In this document: in pieces, positions 62,391-64,000 of the stretch
How positions within the stretch are numbered: the first letter of the stretch is position 1
Layout of the letters: each line of letters begins with the position of its first letter
NCBI GenBank assembly: GCA_028023455.1
Contig: JAQFVV010013302.1
Location: 99,935 to 163,934 of the forward strand
Length of the DNA: 64,000 nt
From: Epiperipatus broadwayi
Taxonomy: Eukaryota > Onychophora > Udeonychophora > Euonychophora > Peripatidae
Direction of reading: 5' to 3'
Notes under the pieces: model-generated
The model's input: only the letters and a program-made list of their open reading frames with translations
What the model was told of the DNA's origin: nothing
The model's database searches: none
Translations under genes and position numbers: made by a program

Positions 62391-62844
62391 GTAGCAGCAG
62401 TTAAGAGAATCACATGATTTGTAGAAGTGGAAATTGACAGTACTTTAAGTATAAAATGCAAATGAGTTGATTTGCGTAAATCACTTTTTTGAAAGGGGCA
62501 CCCAGAACTTCTTTTATTGATAGTGTTGATATTATTGGCAATGTGCCAGGCCTCTTTGACTTTACATATTGTGTCATTACTCTCAGAACAGACAATGCTG
62601 GTAGGGGTGGGTTTGAATATGTGACTATGCTTGGTTTCATGTTAAAAAAATAGGGTTTAACATCTGAATTGATTTTAGTTATATTTCCTGATATCTATGT
62701 TGTGCAACCCTTGTAAAGAGATTGACTCAGGATTCCCCAATGTAAACAGGTTTGTTACATAAATCAACTCATTTACATTTTATAATCAATTCATTGTAAA
62801 TGTCCACTTCTATAAATCATGTAATTCTCTTAATCTGTTGCTGC
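62391..62844. repeat. Inverted repeat, ~95 bp arms, 260 bp spacer
   Basis: The left arm (GCAGCAGTTAAGAGAATCAC, ATGATTTGTAGAAGTGG, AAAATGCAAATGAGTTGATT) is matched in inverse orientation at about 62748-62844. The spacer has a leftward open frame (IVTYSNPPLPALSVLRVMTQ) that faintly recalls the SNPP-L pattern of some retroelement polymerases. I do not consider this firm. It may be another foldback family with a longer unit. Confidence 0.55.
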
Positions 62845-62954
62845 AGTGATTAGGATTAGCAGTTAGCTGCAAGCCTACTTAGAATATATTACTTTTTTAA
62901 AAACCAATAAACAAGTTTTTCTTAGTATATGCATGTACATGTTTTAATATTAAA

Positions 62955-63378
62955 TTATGTTATTGGATCTGAGATTTAGACACTTAATAGAAGAGCAATA
63001 CAGAGACTTCAGTCCACTCAAAAAAGTATGGAGAGATTCATATTGGGAGTAACAAGAAGAGGTCGAAAATGCAATGTATGGGTAAGAGAACAAAGGAGGT
63101 GTTACTGATCTCATTGAAAAAATTAAAAGACCGAAATGGAGTTGGGCTGGACATATATCTAGAAGAGATGACAATAGATGGACAACTGAAATCTTAAACT
63201 GGATTCCAAGTGATTGTAAAAGACACAGAAAGAGACCACATGTGAGATGGATGAATGAAATAAGAAAGTGTGCAGGGGTGATGTGGGGAAGAGAAGCTAA
63301 AGATTGGAGGAGATGGATTGAACTTGGAGAGACCTTCATCCTGCAGTGGATTGATAATGGTTGATGATGATGATGGTA
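62955..63378 (+). pseudogene. RTE-like LINE 3' end
   Basis: The sequence corresponds to LTYGSEI-TLNRRAIQRLQST, then KSMERFILGVTRRGRKCNVW, VREQ, a frameshift, KRHRKRPHVRWMNEIRKCAG and RRWIELGETFILQWIDNG, and ends in TTGATGATGATGATGG. It is the clearest RTE-like end in the window and is 5'-truncated. The long leftward frame at 62950-63339 is antisense to it. Confidence 0.85.
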
Positions 63379-63480
63379 ATATAAGAATTATCTATTACAT
63401 ACATATAATAAATGTACGACTAAATATATACATGAATATATATTAATTAAATACTAACTAATGCTATACTAGTACTAATA

Positions 63481-63672
63481 AATAAAATAAAAATTTATAT
63501 AACATTACAATACTAAAAAAAAATAATTAAACTTTACTAAAATTCTTCCACAATCAGGGTTTCATCTATTAGTCTATTTATTAATAGATAAAACCATGAT
63601 TGTGGAAGAATTTTAGTAAAGTTTAATTATTTTTTTTGGCTAGTATTGTAAGGTTATATAAATTTTTATTTA
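63481..63672. mobile_element. F5-related hairpin
   Basis: Arms at 63481-63571 and 63582-63672 are nearly perfectly complementary with a 10 bp loop. The right arm reads AAAACCATGATTGTGGAAGA and later TTTTTTTTGGCTAGTATTGT. The second block recalls ATTTTTTGGCTAGTCTGG of the adjacent F5 copy, so it is probably a divergent family member. Confidence 0.65.
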
Positions 63673-63679
63673 TGAATAT

Positions 63680-63860
63680 ATATTTATAAGTAAAATTACC
63701 CCAAATTTACAACTCAACCAGACTAGCCAAAAAATAAATTCTAAAACACAACCAATGGTTTCACTGCTACAAGCAAACTTCTAAAGTGTAAAAAATTATA
63801 AAATAACAACATATTTAAATTAAACATTACTCACAATTCCACTTACTTCCCATATACCCT
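63680..63860 (-). mobile_element. F5 element, copy b
   Basis: On the minus strand it reads GGGTATATGGGAAGTAAGTG, then TTTACACTTTAGAAGTTTGC, TTGTAGCAGTGAAACCATTG and GGCTAGTCTGGTTGAG. This matches the unit of F5a at 54478 without the inverted arm. The core has TGC-TTGTA-GCA and GAAACC. Confidence 0.7.
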
Positions 63861-64000
63861 TAATATTAAAAGAATTTTTAAATAAGTTAATTGCTCCAGA
63901 ATCATACATTTTAATAATATACTTTAGTTCTTTATATATATATATATATTGTGCTGGATGAAAGATTTTTGTTTCGTATATCCTGACCATGAGGGCGCCA

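Noticed and set aside
62950-63339. 129-residue leftward open frame
   Set aside because: It is antisense to a clear RTE-like C-terminus. Similar antisense openness occurs at 14884-15291 and 17177-17500, so it is a property of that sequence.

Overview
The window looks like nuclear DNA from a very AT-rich invertebrate. A+T is visibly above 70%, there are long microsatellites, and nearly everything recognisable is a decayed retroelement. I cannot name the species or phylum. No complete host gene, rRNA, canonical tRNA or CRISPR array is visible. One short GC-richer frame at 38659-38763 (minus) could be a terminal exon of a host gene.

Layout. 1-4.4 kb: AT-rich DNA with one foldback element (family F1). 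4.4-7.2 kb: a non-LTR retrotransposon (LINE) on the minus strand with endonuclease and reverse-transcriptase remnants, split by a second F1 element. 7.6-12.5 kb: two head-to-tail relics of a CCHC-ORF1 LINE. Each ends in a giant (TAA)n array, and the second has tandem 5' monomers and tandem 3' repeats. 13.3-17.5 kb: RTE-like LINE 3' ends in both orientations. 18.9-27.3 kb: a Ty3/gypsy-type LTR retrotransposon with LTRs of about 2.4-2.6 kb, a gag-like region and a fragment of integrase. 28.0-46.5 kb: long empty AT-rich stretches, foldback families F1, F2 and F3, a tRNA-like SINE, and a third CCHC LINE with decayed ORF1, endonuclease and RT (39.4-43.2 kb). 46.7-54.3 kb: four copies of a ~100 bp tRNA-derived SINE and several LINE C-termini. 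54.4-64 kb: more F1, F3 and F5 foldback elements, a second F6 repeat and another RTE 3' end.

The most unusual content is the set of short foldback elements (F1, F2, F3, F5). Their members share a plan: an inverted unit at the head, a direct unit, and a family-specific 3' tail. Most are flanked by 11-14 bp target-site duplications that I could read directly. Each unit carries a motif of the form CTGANGA, short hairpin, GAAAC, and in F1 and F2 then GTC. This matches the conserved core of a hammerhead ribozyme, and in F1 and F2 the outer sequences can also pair as stem I. Penelope-like retroelements and small non-autonomous retrozymes are known to carry hammerheads. I infer that these are non-autonomous elements of that kind. 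The link is inferred from sequence pattern alone.

The coding remnants all carry stops or frameshifts. The genes therefore do not work together as a system; the window is a record of successive insertions, including one nested case (F1 inside a LINE).
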